From Mesorhizobium neociceri (GTDB taxonomy: Bacteria > Pseudomonadota > Alphaproteobacteria > Rhizobiales > Rhizobiaceae): a DNA stretch of 64,000 bases. Positions 1-9,562 of the stretch are shown one piece after another. Every line of letters starts with the position of its first letter. Within the stretch, counting starts at the first letter, position 1. The position numbers and the translations under genes are program-made. Below the pieces are notes generated by a model. The model made no database searches. It was not told where the DNA came from and saw nothing but the letters and a program-made list of their open reading frames with translations. Where the stretch lies: positions 62,001-126,000 of the forward strand of contig NZ_JACDTY010000004.1 in the NCBI RefSeq assembly GCF_013520985.1, read 5' to 3'.

Positions 1-1
1 A

Positions 2-1393
2 GAGTATTGCCTGACTTGGGCAGCCGAGATCCTCGAAAAGCGATACTTCAGTTCCGAAGACTTGGACACCTTGATCTCGTTGTGCGAAGGCAACGGAGAA
101 ACCGATGATTTGCGCTTCAACCTTATCCAACTCCTCGAGAGGGCTGGCCTCGAATTGTTCGACGAGGCAATCGCGAGTGGCGATATCCTTTGGGACATCA
201 GATCCGACGTTTCAACAGACGGCCTAGCGGAGGCAATTGAAGCGGCTTTCTCGCGAGCCACGCGCTTGCCAGGAACAAGGCGCTTCGACATGGACAAGTC
301 TGACGAGGCGCGGCTGCTCGCCCCGTTGCTCCGAGCGAAACAGCAACTTCAACTATGGATCCTCTCCTGCGAGCCTGCCGTAAAAGCCGTCCTAGGAGCG
401 ATCGACAAGGTCTTGGATGGCTCTTGGAAGCCCGATATGGTGACCATGAGACCTTTGCTCCCCTCGCGACCCGAAAACGCCGAAACCGCAGCTTTTTCCA
501 ATGCAGGCCAAATCCTGCGCAGTTGGAACTCGGGCGGTCGCGTGATGGATGGGAGGCGTCGCCGGGAAGCGTTGGAGGCGCTCGAAACGCTTGACCTCTC
601 GCCTACGTTCCACAACGCCATTATGAGAGTACTTGCCCAGTACGAACCGTATATTGAAGCATCTCACAACCTGGATGGCCTGATCTCCGCCTTCGAGATG
701 GCCATCGAACGCCTGATCCTCGAACATCTCCCGTACGCACGTCGCTTTGCTGCCCGCAGCGTTGAAGAGGGGGAAGATCCAGAAGATGTTTTTCAGGTGG
801 CATTCTTGGGGCTGCAGCGAGCGTCCCGTCGTTTCGATCCCGAACGTGGGCATCGGTTCATTGTCTACTCCACGTTCTGGATGAGGCAGGCCCTGGCGCG
901 ATGGCGTGCTGATGAAGGGGCGATTGTTCGGATCCCAGTGCATAGACACCAGAAACTCACTGAGCTCGACCGAACGGTTGAGAAACTCGAAGGTACGCAT
1001 GGCCGATTCCCGACAGTGCCAGAGTTAGTCGCCGAACTTGGATGGGACACGGGCGAAGTCGAGCAGCTCCTGTGTATTCCTCGTCACCACTCCGGCACGC
1101 ATGTCTTTGAGGATTGGGATGGGGCAATTTCGACGCCTGATCAGGAGGTTGCTCTTTGTCAGATGGAAATTGCCAGGATCGTCTCCGAAGCGCTGGCAGA
1201 ACTGCCGGATCGCCAAGCAGACGTAGTAAGCATGCGCTTCGGAATCGGACGCGAAGATGAAATGACACTGGAAGAGATTGGGCAAGTTTACGGGGTCACA
1301 CGCGAGCGCATCCGACAGATTGAGGCAAAAGCGTTTCGATATCTGACGAATCCTGGGCGTATACGCGGCCTGAAGTCGCTTTTGGGGATGTGA
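2..1393 (+). CDS. mzaA: Sigma-70-like protein of MZA-type defence operon (5' end outside window)
   Basis: The frame is open to the left edge, so the true start lies outside the window; the TTG at 62 is only the first start-like codon. The N-terminal half (about 220 residues) matches nothing I recognise. The C-terminal half is a sigma factor: region 2 around FQVAFLGLQRASRRFDP and STFWMRQALARW, a region-3-like helix pair, then region 4 with LPDRQADVVSMRFG and a helix-turn-helix ending GVTRERIRQIEAKA. It ends 3 nt before the MutL-like ATPase gene, so the two are co-transcribed. A sigma-like first gene, followed by MutL, Z1, DUF4420 and AIPR genes, matches the MZA defence architecture. Whether it works as a true sigma factor or as a DNA/RNA polymerase-binding defence subunit cannot be read from sequence. 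Gene letter assigned by order, from memory of the published system. Confidence 0.85.
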   Translation, partial: EYCLTWAAEILEKRYFSSEDLDTLISLCEGNGETDDLRFNLIQLLERAGLELFDEAIASGDILWDIRSDVSTDGLAEAIEAAFSRATRLPGTRRFDMDKSDEARLLAPLLRAKQQLQLWILSCEPAVKAVLGAIDKVLDGSWKPDMVTMRPLLPSRPENAETAAFSNAGQILRSWNSGGRVMDGRRRREALEALETLDLSPTFHNAIMRVLAQYEPYIEASHNLDGLISAFEMAIERLILEHLPYARRFAARSVEEGEDPEDVFQVAFLGLQRASRRFDPERGHRFIVYSTFWMRQALARWRADEGAIVRIPVHRHQKLTELDRTVEKLEGTHGRFPTVPELVAELGWDTGEVEQLLCIPRHHSGTHVFEDWDGAISTPDQEVALCQMEIARIVSEALAELPDRQADVVSMRFGIGREDEMTLEEIGQVYGVTRERIRQIEAKAFRYLTNPGRIRGLKSLLGM

Positions 1394-1396
1394 CGG

Positions 1397-2899
1397 ATGG
1401 GTGTGCGCAATGCTCCGCCCCATGCCGGCTCCATGCTCGAGTCTCTTCGAGGGCTGGGATATGCCCCGACTACTGCTTTGGCAGACCTCGTAGACAATTC
1501 CATTGCGGCAAGAGCGCATGAAGTTGGCATCCGCCTCGAGTGGAAGGGCGCGGAGAGTTGGGTGAGGATCGTCGACGACGGCGATGGCATGGACGATGCC
1601 GCCCTCGAGGAAGGAATGCGGCTTGGTGCGCGTGATCCAAGGGCGGATCGCGCCATCAGCGATCTTGGCCGTTTCGGTCTTGGCATGAAGACGGCGAGCT
1701 TTTCGCAGGCCCGGCGGCTGACCGTCGCCAGTCGCTGCAAGGGAGGTTCGATCGTCTGCCTGCGCTGGGATCTGGATCTCATTGGGCAGGAGCCTGGCGC
1801 CGACTGGCCGCTGTTCGAAGGCCCGGCGCCTGGGTCAGAGCACCTGCTCGAACCTCTTAATCGAATGGAGCACGGAACCGTCGTTCTCTGGGAAACCCTC
1901 GACCGTATCGTCACAGACGGCTTCACGGCCAATGACATGATCGAGTTGGCCGACCGTGTGGAAGCGCACATTGCAATGACCTTTCATCGGCTGATCGATG
2001 GCCCGCACCCCGAAATCCGGCTCCTTCTCAACGGCCGGGCCGTGAAGCCATGGGACCCGTTCCTAGTGGGACATCCCGGAAAGGCCCTGGAGAGTCCAGA
2101 CTACCGCATCCTCCACACCACCGGTGTGACCATTCAATGCCACGTGCTGCCGCACCGTGACATGCTCAAACCTGCCGAACAGAAAGCGGCCGCCGGGCCA
2201 AGCGGATGGATCCAGCAAGAGGGATTCTATGTGTATCGCAATCGACGGCTTCTGCTGGCTGGCAGCTGGCTGGGCCTCGGCGACGGCGGCAAGTCGTGGC
2301 CCCGTGACGAAGCGCACCGGCTCGCACGCATCCGGCTGGACATTCCGAATAGCGCCGATGCGGAATGGAAGATCAACGTCCTGAAGTCCGCAGCCAGCCC
2401 GCCCGTTCGCTTGCGTCCCCAACTTCATCGGCTTGCGTCGGAGACGCGGGCAACCGCCAGGCGGGTCTTCGCCCATCGTGGCCATGTCACAGAGGCTTCT
2501 GGCAGTAGATTAAACGCGCTGGCCGATGCATGGCAAGTCCGGCGGTCGTCCCAAGGCACCTCGTATCGCATCGCCCGGGACCACGATCTTGTCGCATCGA
2601 TTCTCGACCGTGCGGCGCCGCTGAAAGCGGACATTCTCGCCCTCCTACGGCTCATCGAGGAGACGGTTCCTGTCCAGCGGATCTGGTTGGACACCGCCGA
2701 GGACAAGGAAATACCCCGGACCGGATTTGTGGGCGCCCCGGAAGCCGAAATACGCGACACGCTGTCTTCGATGTTCGAGGCGCTCGTAAGGCATCGCGGC
2801 CTCAGTCCCGACGAAGCGCGTGAACGACTCGGCCGCACCCCACCCTTCGATCGGTATCTCAACCTTGTTGCCGCTCTTGACCCGAAAGAATCCACATGA
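1397..2899 (+). CDS. mzaB: MutL/MORC-like GHKL ATPase of MZA-type defence operon
   Basis: A 500-residue protein with the three GHKL (Bergerat) boxes near the N-terminus: N-box ALADLVDNSIAA (about residues 28-39), G1 box IVDDGDGMDD, and G2 box GRFGLGMKTAS. This is the fold of MutL, Hsp90, gyrase B and MORC ATPases. The rest is a MORC/MutL-like transducer region and a helical C-terminus, without a visible MutL endonuclease motif. Bacterial MORC-like ATPases next to Z1 helicases, nucleases, cytosine methylases and Vsr are an established association. The ATG is 3 nt after the sigma-like gene, and the gene overlaps the Z1 gene by an ATGA, so expression is probably coupled. Inferred role: ATP-dependent clamp or sensor on foreign DNA. 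Confidence 0.9.
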   Translation: MGVRNAPPHAGSMLESLRGLGYAPTTALADLVDNSIAARAHEVGIRLEWKGAESWVRIVDDGDGMDDAALEEGMRLGARDPRADRAISDLGRFGLGMKTASFSQARRLTVASRCKGGSIVCLRWDLDLIGQEPGADWPLFEGPAPGSEHLLEPLNRMEHGTVVLWETLDRIVTDGFTANDMIELADRVEAHIAMTFHRLIDGPHPEIRLLLNGRAVKPWDPFLVGHPGKALESPDYRILHTTGVTIQCHVLPHRDMLKPAEQKAAAGPSGWIQQEGFYVYRNRRLLLAGSWLGLGDGGKSWPRDEAHRLARIRLDIPNSADAEWKINVLKSAASPPVRLRPQLHRLASETRATARRVFAHRGHVTEASGSRLNALADAWQVRRSSQGTSYRIARDHDLVASILDRAAPLKADILALLRLIEETVPVQRIWLDTAEDKEIPRTGFVGAPEAEIRDTLSSMFEALVRHRGLSPDEARERLGRTPPFDRYLNLVAALDPKEST

Positions 2900-5760
2900 C
2901 GCTCTTCAGCCAGAAGGCATTCAATTCGATACTCTCGATGGCGCAGAACATGCTCCGCCTTGCCGCAGAACGAGCGCAGAGCGCGGTCACGCCGGAGATG
3001 ATCGAAAAGGAACTGAACAAGCTTGCGATCCTGATGGAGGAGGACTTCGCCCTTGTGGATCGGGAAGCGCTTGTGGACGAATTGATCCGACGTTCTAGCC
3101 GCACCGTGGGAGACAATGCGACCCTTTCGAGCGGAGAGGACCACGTTCCTTGGCTCGATTCTGAGCGCAAGAAAGGCTGGACCTACTGGCGTCGCTATTC
3201 TGAGTACATGGAGGCTCGAGTTCCGTGGTCGGCGCTCGATGCACTCGATGTCGCAACCGACGAGATTCTATCACAGCTGGAAGATCCGAACCGGGAGGGC
3301 GCTTGGGATCGACGCGGCCTTGTGGTCGGTCATGTCCAGTCAGGCAAGACCGGAAACTACACCGGACTGATCTGCAAGGCGGCGGATTCAGGTTACAAAA
3401 TCATCATCGTCCTTGCCGGTCTTCATAACAATCTCAGGGCACAGACACAGATCCGTCTCGATGAAGGCTTTCTTGGTTTCGCCACCATTTCGGATGCAGA
3501 TGAACTTCCGGCAGTCGGGGTCGGCTTAATCGACAGTGACACGTCCGTCCGTCCGAATGCCGCAACCAATCGCAGCGACAAGGGCGACTTCAATACCGCT
3601 GTTGCGGCCAAGATGAACATCAGCCCCGAGCAGCGCCCATGGCTGTTCGTTGTGAAGAAAAACAAGACGGTCCTCGAACGCCTGCTTCACTGGATCCGCA
3701 ATCGCGTCGCGAACCACGTCGATCCGGAAACCGGTCGCAAACTGGTCACCAATCTGCCGCTGCTCGTCATCGACGACGAATCCGACCATGGGTCGGTCGA
3801 CACCGGCGAGGATGTCGTGGACGAGGTCGGCAATCCGGACCTCGAGCACGAGCCGAAGACTATCAATAGGCTGATCCGCTCGATCCTGCACCACTTCTCG
3901 CGAACGGCTTATGTCGGATATACCGCGACGCCTTTCGCGAACATTTTCATCCACGACAGGGGCGAAACTCAGGAGCATGGCCCTGACCTGTTCCCCGCAG
4001 CTTTCATCACGAACCTCGCGGCACCCTCAAACTATGTCGGGCCAGGCAGGGTCTTCGGCTCGGCCTCAAGTACCCCCGATGGCCTGCCGTTGATCCGACC
4101 ATTGGTCGAGGCCGATTTCAAACCTTGGATCCCGCAAGGCCACAAAAGCGGGTACCGGCCCCGTTGGCAGGGGGGCGAGCGCATTCCCGACACGCTCGCA
4201 GAGGCGATCCGGTCCTTTGTTTATGCCTGCGCCGTTCGGAAGCTCCGCGGACAGGGCAGCAAGCATTCGTCGATGCTTGTCCACGTCACCCGGTTCACAT
4301 CGGTGCAAAGCGCGGTGGTCAGCCAAGTCGCGGATTACGTGCGCGATCTGAAAGGGCGCTACATGCGGGGAATGGATCTGGCCGACCTAGAGGCTAACAT
4401 GCGGGCGGAATATGAGACGGTATTTCTCCCGGGAATGCGTCGAATCCGAAGTGCCTTGGTGGAGGACGAGAAGCTGGAGGACTTCGAATGGAGCGCTCTG
4501 CGAGCCGTCCTGCCTGACATCCTGACAGACATTCGCGTGCGCGAGATAAATGGCACGGCCAAGGATGCGCTCGACTACGTCGAAAACGAAGGCACAGGTC
4601 TCAAGGTGATTGCAATCGGTGGAGATAAGCTGGCGCGTGGCCTGACGCTTGAAGGACTCTGCACGAGCTATTTCCTGCGGACTGCTCGGATGTACGATAC
4701 GCTGATGCAGATGGGACGCTGGTTCGGGTATCGCGACGGCTACCTTGATGTCTGTCGGCTGTACACCTCGGAAGAGATGGTGGAGTGGTTCGGCCATATC
4801 GCCGATGCCGCGGAAGAGCTGCGTCAGGAGTTCGACAACATGGTCGCAGCTGGCGCGACTCCGAAGCAGTTCGGCCTCCGCGTGAAGTCCCATTCCGTGC
4901 TGACCATCACGTCGCGGGCCAAGATGCGCAACGCGCGCGCGATGCAGCTGACCTATTCCGGCGATCTGCTGCAGACCATCGTGTTTCCGAATCGCAAAGA
5001 TGACATCACGGCCAACTTCCGAGCGACCGATAGATTCGTCGAGGCGCTAGGCCTCTCTCTGGATCTGAATCAGCAGCAGTTCGTGCCTAACGGCCAGCGG
5101 TGGAACGGACATCTGTGGAGAGAGGTGCCAGCCCTGAGCGTCGTCTCATTCCTTCGCGGTTATCGGACCCACCCGGCCAGCTTCCGTATCATGAGTCCGC
5201 TAATTGCCGATTTCATCGAGGAGATGAACAAAGGCCTCGAACTCGTGCATTGGACCGTGGCTTTGATCGGCAAGGACAGCGGCCCCGATGACAAGCACCG
5301 GACCATAGGCGGTTGTTCCATCAACATGCTCCAGCGCAATCGCACGACGGAGCACTCCGACCGCTATTCGATCAAGACGCTGATCTCTCCTCGTGACCAA
5401 GCCATCGATCTTACCGAGACCGAATGGACCACCGCCCTCGAGCTCAGTCGCAGGACTTGGCGCAACGATACGGACCGCAACGAAGGCAAGGAACCTCCGT
5501 CCGAACCTCGGGGCCCGCAGATCCGCCGCATCCTAGGAGAGGGAGTCAAGGGCGCTGGGAGCCCGCACCGCCGCGATCGCGGTCTGCTGATGCTCTACCT
5601 GCTTGACCCGGCGGGAGCTAGTGACGCGCTTGCAGATGCCGACCCGGTTGTCGCATGGGCGATCAGCTTTCCGGGAAGCACTTCTGACCGCAGGGTCTCG
5701 AACGCGAGTTACGTCGGCAACAGCGTCCTGTGGGGAGGCCTCAATGACTGGGTGGACTGA
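2896..5760 (+). CDS. mzaC: Z1-domain superfamily 2 helicase-like ATPase of MZA-type defence operon
   Basis: A 954-residue protein. About 140 residues lead to a Walker A-type loop GHVQSGKTGNYT, then LAGLHNNLRAQTQ, a DEAD-like Walker B VIDDESDHGSVD, motif III GYTATPFANIFI, and C-terminal helicase motifs GGDKLARGLTLEGL and DTLMQMGRWFGYRDGY (arginine finger region). This set is diagnostic of Z1-domain proteins, which accompany MutL/MORC-like ATPases and AIPR proteins in defence islands. It starts with an ATGA overlap on the MutL-like gene and overlaps the next gene by 17 nt. The expected activity is ATP-driven DNA translocation or remodelling; no nuclease motif is visible in this subunit. Confidence 0.93.
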   Translation: MTLFSQKAFNSILSMAQNMLRLAAERAQSAVTPEMIEKELNKLAILMEEDFALVDREALVDELIRRSSRTVGDNATLSSGEDHVPWLDSERKKGWTYWRRYSEYMEARVPWSALDALDVATDEILSQLEDPNREGAWDRRGLVVGHVQSGKTGNYTGLICKAADSGYKIIIVLAGLHNNLRAQTQIRLDEGFLGFATISDADELPAVGVGLIDSDTSVRPNAATNRSDKGDFNTAVAAKMNISPEQRPWLFVVKKNKTVLERLLHWIRNRVANHVDPETGRKLVTNLPLLVIDDESDHGSVDTGEDVVDEVGNPDLEHEPKTINRLIRSILHHFSRTAYVGYTATPFANIFIHDRGETQEHGPDLFPAAFITNLAAPSNYVGPGRVFGSASSTPDGLPLIRPLVEADFKPWIPQGHKSGYRPRWQGGERIPDTLAEAIRSFVYACAVRKLRGQGSKHSSMLVHVTRFTSVQSAVVSQVADYVRDLKGRYMRGMDLADLEANMRAEYETVFLPGMRRIRSALVEDEKLEDFEWSALRAVLPDILTDIRVREINGTAKDALDYVENEGTGLKVIAIGGDKLARGLTLEGLCTSYFLRTARMYDTLMQMGRWFGYRDGYLDVCRLYTSEEMVEWFGHIADAAEELRQEFDNMVAAGATPKQFGLRVKSHSVLTITSRAKMRNARAMQLTYSGDLLQTIVFPNRKDDITANFRATDRFVEALGLSLDLNQQQFVPNGQRWNGHLWREVPALSVVSFLRGYRTHPASFRIMSPLIADFIEEMNKGLELVHWTVALIGKDSGPDDKHRTIGGCSINMLQRNRTTEHSDRYSIKTLISPRDQAIDLTETEWTTALELSRRTWRNDTDRNEGKEPPSEPRGPQIRRILGEGVKGAGSPHRRDRGLLMLYLLDPAGASDALADADPVVAWAISFPGSTSDRRVSNASYVGNSVLWGGLNDWVD

Positions 5761-6745
5761 GGAAGGGCTGGTCCGGGCGTGGCGAGCCCTTGTTCACCAA
5801 GAGGCAGGCGAGGACTGGCGGTTCGTCCATCTGTGTGGAATGGGCGAGGTCTCTGTCGAGGCTGGTTGTCATTTTCCGGCAGGTCGGGAGGCATTGATCG
5901 TTTCCTTTCCCGGAGCTTGGCCCGTCAACCCGGCGCGCCTGCCTGATGGCAAGGGGTTTGATGTTGCGTGCATAGAGGGCCAGAAGGTCTTCGCCGGGCG
6001 AACGGCCATCGCCCTGATCCGTCGAGCCGAGGGATCGCCGGAGATCTTTGCCGTGATGGTTGTCGATGTGCTGCGCATGCTCGAGGCCACACAGGCGGCA
6101 CACCGCGACGTGATGGATGCCTTCCTTGAAAGAGTCAGGGAGTGGCAGGCCTTCATGGCGCGGACGCACCGCCCGTTGTCACCCGATGCCCAAGTCGGTC
6201 TGTTAGGAGAGTTGTGGACGCTCCGATTGCTCATGGACTCCCCACTCGGGCCTGGCGCTCTTGACTGCTGGCAGGGACCATTGCGGGCGGCGCAGGACTT
6301 TCATGTGCGTGGAGGCGCCATCGAAGTGAAGAGCACGGTACGAACGGGGGCCTTCCTCGCACGAATCAACAGCATCGAGCAGCTTGATAGCTATCGGTCA
6401 CCGATGTTCCTTTGTGCCTTTCGCCTCGAGGAAAGCATAGACGGCACGTCACTCGTCGAGCTGGTGAACGCTATGCGCCAGAGATTTGCGGAGGCAGGGA
6501 CTCACCGCGCTTTTGAGGCTCTTCTGATGGTGATGGGATACCTCGACGAGCATGCGCCGCTTTACGGGCGCATCCTCGCGGTCAAGGAGGCCAGAGCATT
6601 TCCTTCGGAAGGCGCCATGCCGCGTCTCACTCGGGCCACGCTGCCGGCCGCTGTGCGTTCAGCGACCTACGTTCTCGACCTCGACGCTCTTGAGACCCCT
6701 TCGATGGGGCTTCCGGAGCTATTGAAAGCATTTGGACTGTATTGA
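5744..6745 (+). CDS. mzaD: PD-(D/E)XK-motif (DUF4420-like) protein of MZA-type defence operon
   Basis: A 333-residue protein. I chose the ATG at 5744 because GGGGAGG precedes it at suitable distance; an earlier in-frame start at 5603 would lie deep inside the Z1 gene. The C-terminal half has a nuclease-like signature: GLLGELWTLR (conserved Glu helix), then AAQDFHVRGG and IEVKST, giving the E...D...ExK arrangement of PD-(D/E)XK enzymes. This matches the DUF4420 family seen in MZA operons. It is therefore the likely DNA-cleaving subunit, although cleavage is inferred only. It overlaps the Z1 gene and ends 1 nt before the AIPR gene. Confidence 0.87.
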   Translation: MTGWTEEGLVRAWRALVHQEAGEDWRFVHLCGMGEVSVEAGCHFPAGREALIVSFPGAWPVNPARLPDGKGFDVACIEGQKVFAGRTAIALIRRAEGSPEIFAVMVVDVLRMLEATQAAHRDVMDAFLERVREWQAFMARTHRPLSPDAQVGLLGELWTLRLLMDSPLGPGALDCWQGPLRAAQDFHVRGGAIEVKSTVRTGAFLARINSIEQLDSYRSPMFLCAFRLEESIDGTSLVELVNAMRQRFAEAGTHRAFEALLMVMGYLDEHAPLYGRILAVKEARAFPSEGAMPRLTRATLPAAVRSATYVLDLDALETPSMGLPELLKAFGLY

Positions 6746-6746
6746 C

Positions 6747-8552
6747 ATGAGCCTTGAAGATTTCCACCGCAATTTCCGCTCCGACATGCAGACTATCATT
6801 GCCGAGCGGGTCGAAGGTGGCGAAGGGCCTTTTCCGTCGGAAGAGCTGGTCTTCGCAGAGATGGTCATGGAACATGTGGCGGAAACGGGCATATGCGAGG
6901 CCCCGACCGTCTGCCACTGGAATGGTCAGGTTGGCAATGCAAAGCTTCGCATCACCGGTTATGCCCTCAGTTCCGATGAAACCGCCCTCGACCTGTTTGT
7001 CACTCATTATTTCGGCACCGACGAGCTGAATGATTTGAGAGACTCGGATGCCGCTGCAACCGCAAGCGAAGGCGTACGCTTCCTCTTCCGTGCGGCGGGT
7101 GGGAACCTTGAAACGCGAATTGATCCCACCCATCCGGTTCGCGACCTCGTAGCAACAATCCGTTCGCGCTGGAACGATCTCGACCGACTCCGGGTCTTCG
7201 TGATCACTGACGGCCGCACCAAGACCAAGCGGTTTTCGAACAAGGAAGTACACCAGAAGATGGTGGCTGTCGAAGCAATGGATATGGAGCGGTTGTTCCG
7301 CCACACCGATGGCAAGCCGCGAGACGAACTTGCGCTCAGCCTTGTTCAGACCATCGGACGCCCACTGCCATGCGTCCACGTGCCCGACCCGGATGCAGAT
7401 TACGAGTACGTCTTGACCGCAATCCCTGGGCAGCTCATTCGAGACCTCTATCTGCGGTTCGGGTCTCGCCTCCTCGAAGCCAACGTTCGGACGTTCCTCG
7501 GCTCAAAGAAAACAGTCAACAAGGGGATCGCGGAGACGCTCAAGAAGGAACCTGAACACTTCCTCGCGTTCAACAACGGGCTCGTTCTCGTCTGCGATGA
7601 GGCTGCATTCGAACGGTCCGACGACGGTAGCGTCGGCCTTTCTTTCCTCAAGGGCCTGCAAATTGTCAACGGCGGTCAGACCACCTCAACCATCTATTTC
7701 GCGTCGCGGGATGATCGGACCATAGACCTGAGCCACGTGATGGTGCCCGCCAAGATCATCATTCTCAAAGGCTCGCAAGACGACGCACGAGAACGACTGA
7801 TCAGCAATGTGTCACGTTTCGCAAACAGTCAGAATGCCGTGAAGATGTCTGATCTGTCTGCGAACCGCCCGTTCCACGTCCAGCTCGAGAAACTGGCAAA
7901 CGAGACCTGGTGTCCTGACGGTGCCGGGCGGTGGTTCTACGAACGCGCCGCCGGAGCCTACAACGTGATGTTGTTGCGCGAAGGAACCACTCCCGCACGA
8001 CGTCGCAAACTGAAGGAGATGGTGTCACCGAAACGCAAACTGACCAAGAACGACATCGCCAAGTATCACGAAGCATGGCGCGGCAAACCGAACCAGGTGG
8101 CAATGGCCGGTGAAAAGAACTTTGCGGCGTTCATGACCGCGCTCGACGAAGATCCAGGAATTGTCCCTAGCCCGCTCGATGCGCGGTGGTATCGCGCGGT
8201 GATCGCAAAGGTCATCCTGTTCAAGGAGATCGAGGGCATGATCAAGACGAAGGAGGCGAAAGAAGTATTCCGACAGGGTTGGGTCAACATTGCTACATAT
8301 GTCGTCGCAGTCGTGTCGAATCGCCTAGGGGAAAGACTCGATCTGGAGCAGATCTGGCTGAAGCAAGGTATCTCTGCTGGGCTGCGGCATCTGCTGTGGG
8401 ACTGGGCCGTCGTCGTGAACTCCGAGTTCAACCGGATCGCACCTGGCCAGCAGTTCTCGGAAGTAGCAAAGCGCGCCGAGACTTGGAACAACATTAGAGC
8501 AGCCGATTACCCTCTGCCACAGGGGCATGTCCAAGAGGTGCGCAATGTATAG
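6747..8552 (+). CDS. mzaE: AIPR (abortive infection phage resistance) family protein
   Basis: A 601-residue protein starting at ATG 6747, directly after the stop of the PD-(D/E)XK gene. The central part carries the AIPR hallmark: FLAFNNGLVLVCDEA followed by LKGLQIVNGGQTTST, then VPAKIIILK and SNVSRFANSQNAVK. AIPR proteins were first described as abortive-infection phage-resistance proteins, and they occur with Z1 helicases. The biochemical activity is not established from sequence. It is the last gene of the five-gene co-directional block; about 1 kb without a convincing gene follows. Confidence 0.92.
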   Translation: MSLEDFHRNFRSDMQTIIAERVEGGEGPFPSEELVFAEMVMEHVAETGICEAPTVCHWNGQVGNAKLRITGYALSSDETALDLFVTHYFGTDELNDLRDSDAAATASEGVRFLFRAAGGNLETRIDPTHPVRDLVATIRSRWNDLDRLRVFVITDGRTKTKRFSNKEVHQKMVAVEAMDMERLFRHTDGKPRDELALSLVQTIGRPLPCVHVPDPDADYEYVLTAIPGQLIRDLYLRFGSRLLEANVRTFLGSKKTVNKGIAETLKKEPEHFLAFNNGLVLVCDEAAFERSDDGSVGLSFLKGLQIVNGGQTTSTIYFASRDDRTIDLSHVMVPAKIIILKGSQDDARERLISNVSRFANSQNAVKMSDLSANRPFHVQLEKLANETWCPDGAGRWFYERAAGAYNVMLLREGTTPARRRKLKEMVSPKRKLTKNDIAKYHEAWRGKPNQVAMAGEKNFAAFMTALDEDPGIVPSPLDARWYRAVIAKVILFKEIEGMIKTKEAKEVFRQGWVNIATYVVAVVSNRLGERLDLEQIWLKQGISAGLRHLLWDWAVVVNSEFNRIAPGQQFSEVAKRAETWNNIRAADYPLPQGHVQEVRNV

Positions 8553-8751
8553 GCATCAGCCAGCTATGGGCCTTTTGCGCGTAAATCTCACCATAAGTCA
8601 ACGAATTGTAGCGGGCGATGTATTCTTCCGACCTTTCGCCCTGCTCTTCGAACCAAACGGCTGAGTGGGCCGCTCTTATGATGAAGGCGCGGGGCGTTTG
8701 CTTGTTCATAGGGACAGTCAAGGAGGTTATGAAAAGGGCAATGTCATCCAT
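8494..8751 (-). CDS. Possible small hypothetical protein, 85 residues
   Basis: On the minus strand an 85-codon frame starts at ATG 8751 (an earlier ATG at 8787 is also possible) and has a protein-like composition, including WFEEQGERSEEYIARYNS and TYGEIYAQ. It overlaps the 3' end of the AIPR gene on the opposite strand by about 59 nt. I recognise no family. The competing plus-strand frame over the same stretch has a less natural composition. Could be a remnant or chance frame. Confidence 0.3.
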   Translation of the reverse strand: MDDIALFITSLTVPMNKQTPRAFIIRAAHSAVWFEEQGERSEEYIARYNSLTYGEIYAQKAHSWLMPIHCAPLGHAPVAEGNRLL

Positions 8752-8752
8752 G

Positions 8753-9562
8753 ATGAGGGGTTTGCCGCTGCTTCGCGAACAAATCACTAGTCGAGATTTG
8801 AAAGTTGCTTCGTCCGAGATGAATCAATTTGCTCTTCGGCAGCTACGAACGTTGACAGATACCGCCAAAGGGCCGGGCAACTTGGATCGACAAAGAGGGT
8901 CCTCCCCGTTGAATGCATCGGGCAGTGCCCAAGCCGAGAGCCCTTCGGCATTAGCTGCGAGGCAAATGTTTGGCGCCGAGCTGCTCACGGAGAATGCTAG
9001 CTCCGAACATCTAGCGTGCAATCGGAGAGAAGAATCGAATCCATGTGTTTCAGGTGCCGATCTTGGAAAGAACGCCTGCCATCCAGATGAGCTGCTGTGC
9101 CTCAAGTTAGATGCCGAGGTGACTGCCGAGGAGTTTTTCCATCAGGCGCAGGGCAAAAGGGTTGTCGGGCAGTTCGTCCCGACAAGCCGCGTCAGCTTCG
9201 CCCACGTGGAGACCGAATGGGATGTCGGAGAGATTTTTTCCGAGGCAGCTGAACCCAAGTCTCGAGGGTCTGAAGGCATGCGACTCGCCAGTCGGGTTGG
9301 GGCGCGCGAGGCCGCCAGTCAGTCAATTTCGCAGAGCCCGCTCTGCGCCTCAGCCGGCAGGCTACGCGCAGAGGCCGAGAGTCGAGGATGGCTATCGCCC
9401 AAGTCCAGTTCCGCACTGGACAACATAAAGCTTGGCTATGCAAAACTAACAAGACCTGAACTGAATGCTCTACATTACCTTTTGACCCGGGCGAAAGGCA
9501 CCTCCCGGCTGGCAATAGACATTGACAGAATTCACAAGTACCTGGCCGATCAGCAATAACCG
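8753..9562. other. About 800 bp with no convincing gene
   Basis: Between the AIPR gene and the convergent methyltransferase gene. A 313-codon plus-strand frame (8618-9559) covers it, but its translation is rich in Ser/Ala/Arg with scattered Cys and shows no recognisable motif or ribosome-binding site. The last 60 codons (TRPELNALHYLLTRAKG onward) look more protein-like and might be the remnant of a small gene. Codon usage differs from both flanks. Probably decayed or spacer DNA. Confidence 0.4.

Noticed and set aside
8618..9559. 313-codon plus-strand frame after the AIPR gene
   Set aside because: Ser/Ala/Arg-heavy composition, no motif, no ribosome-binding site, and overlap with a better minus-strand frame; kept only as a gap note.
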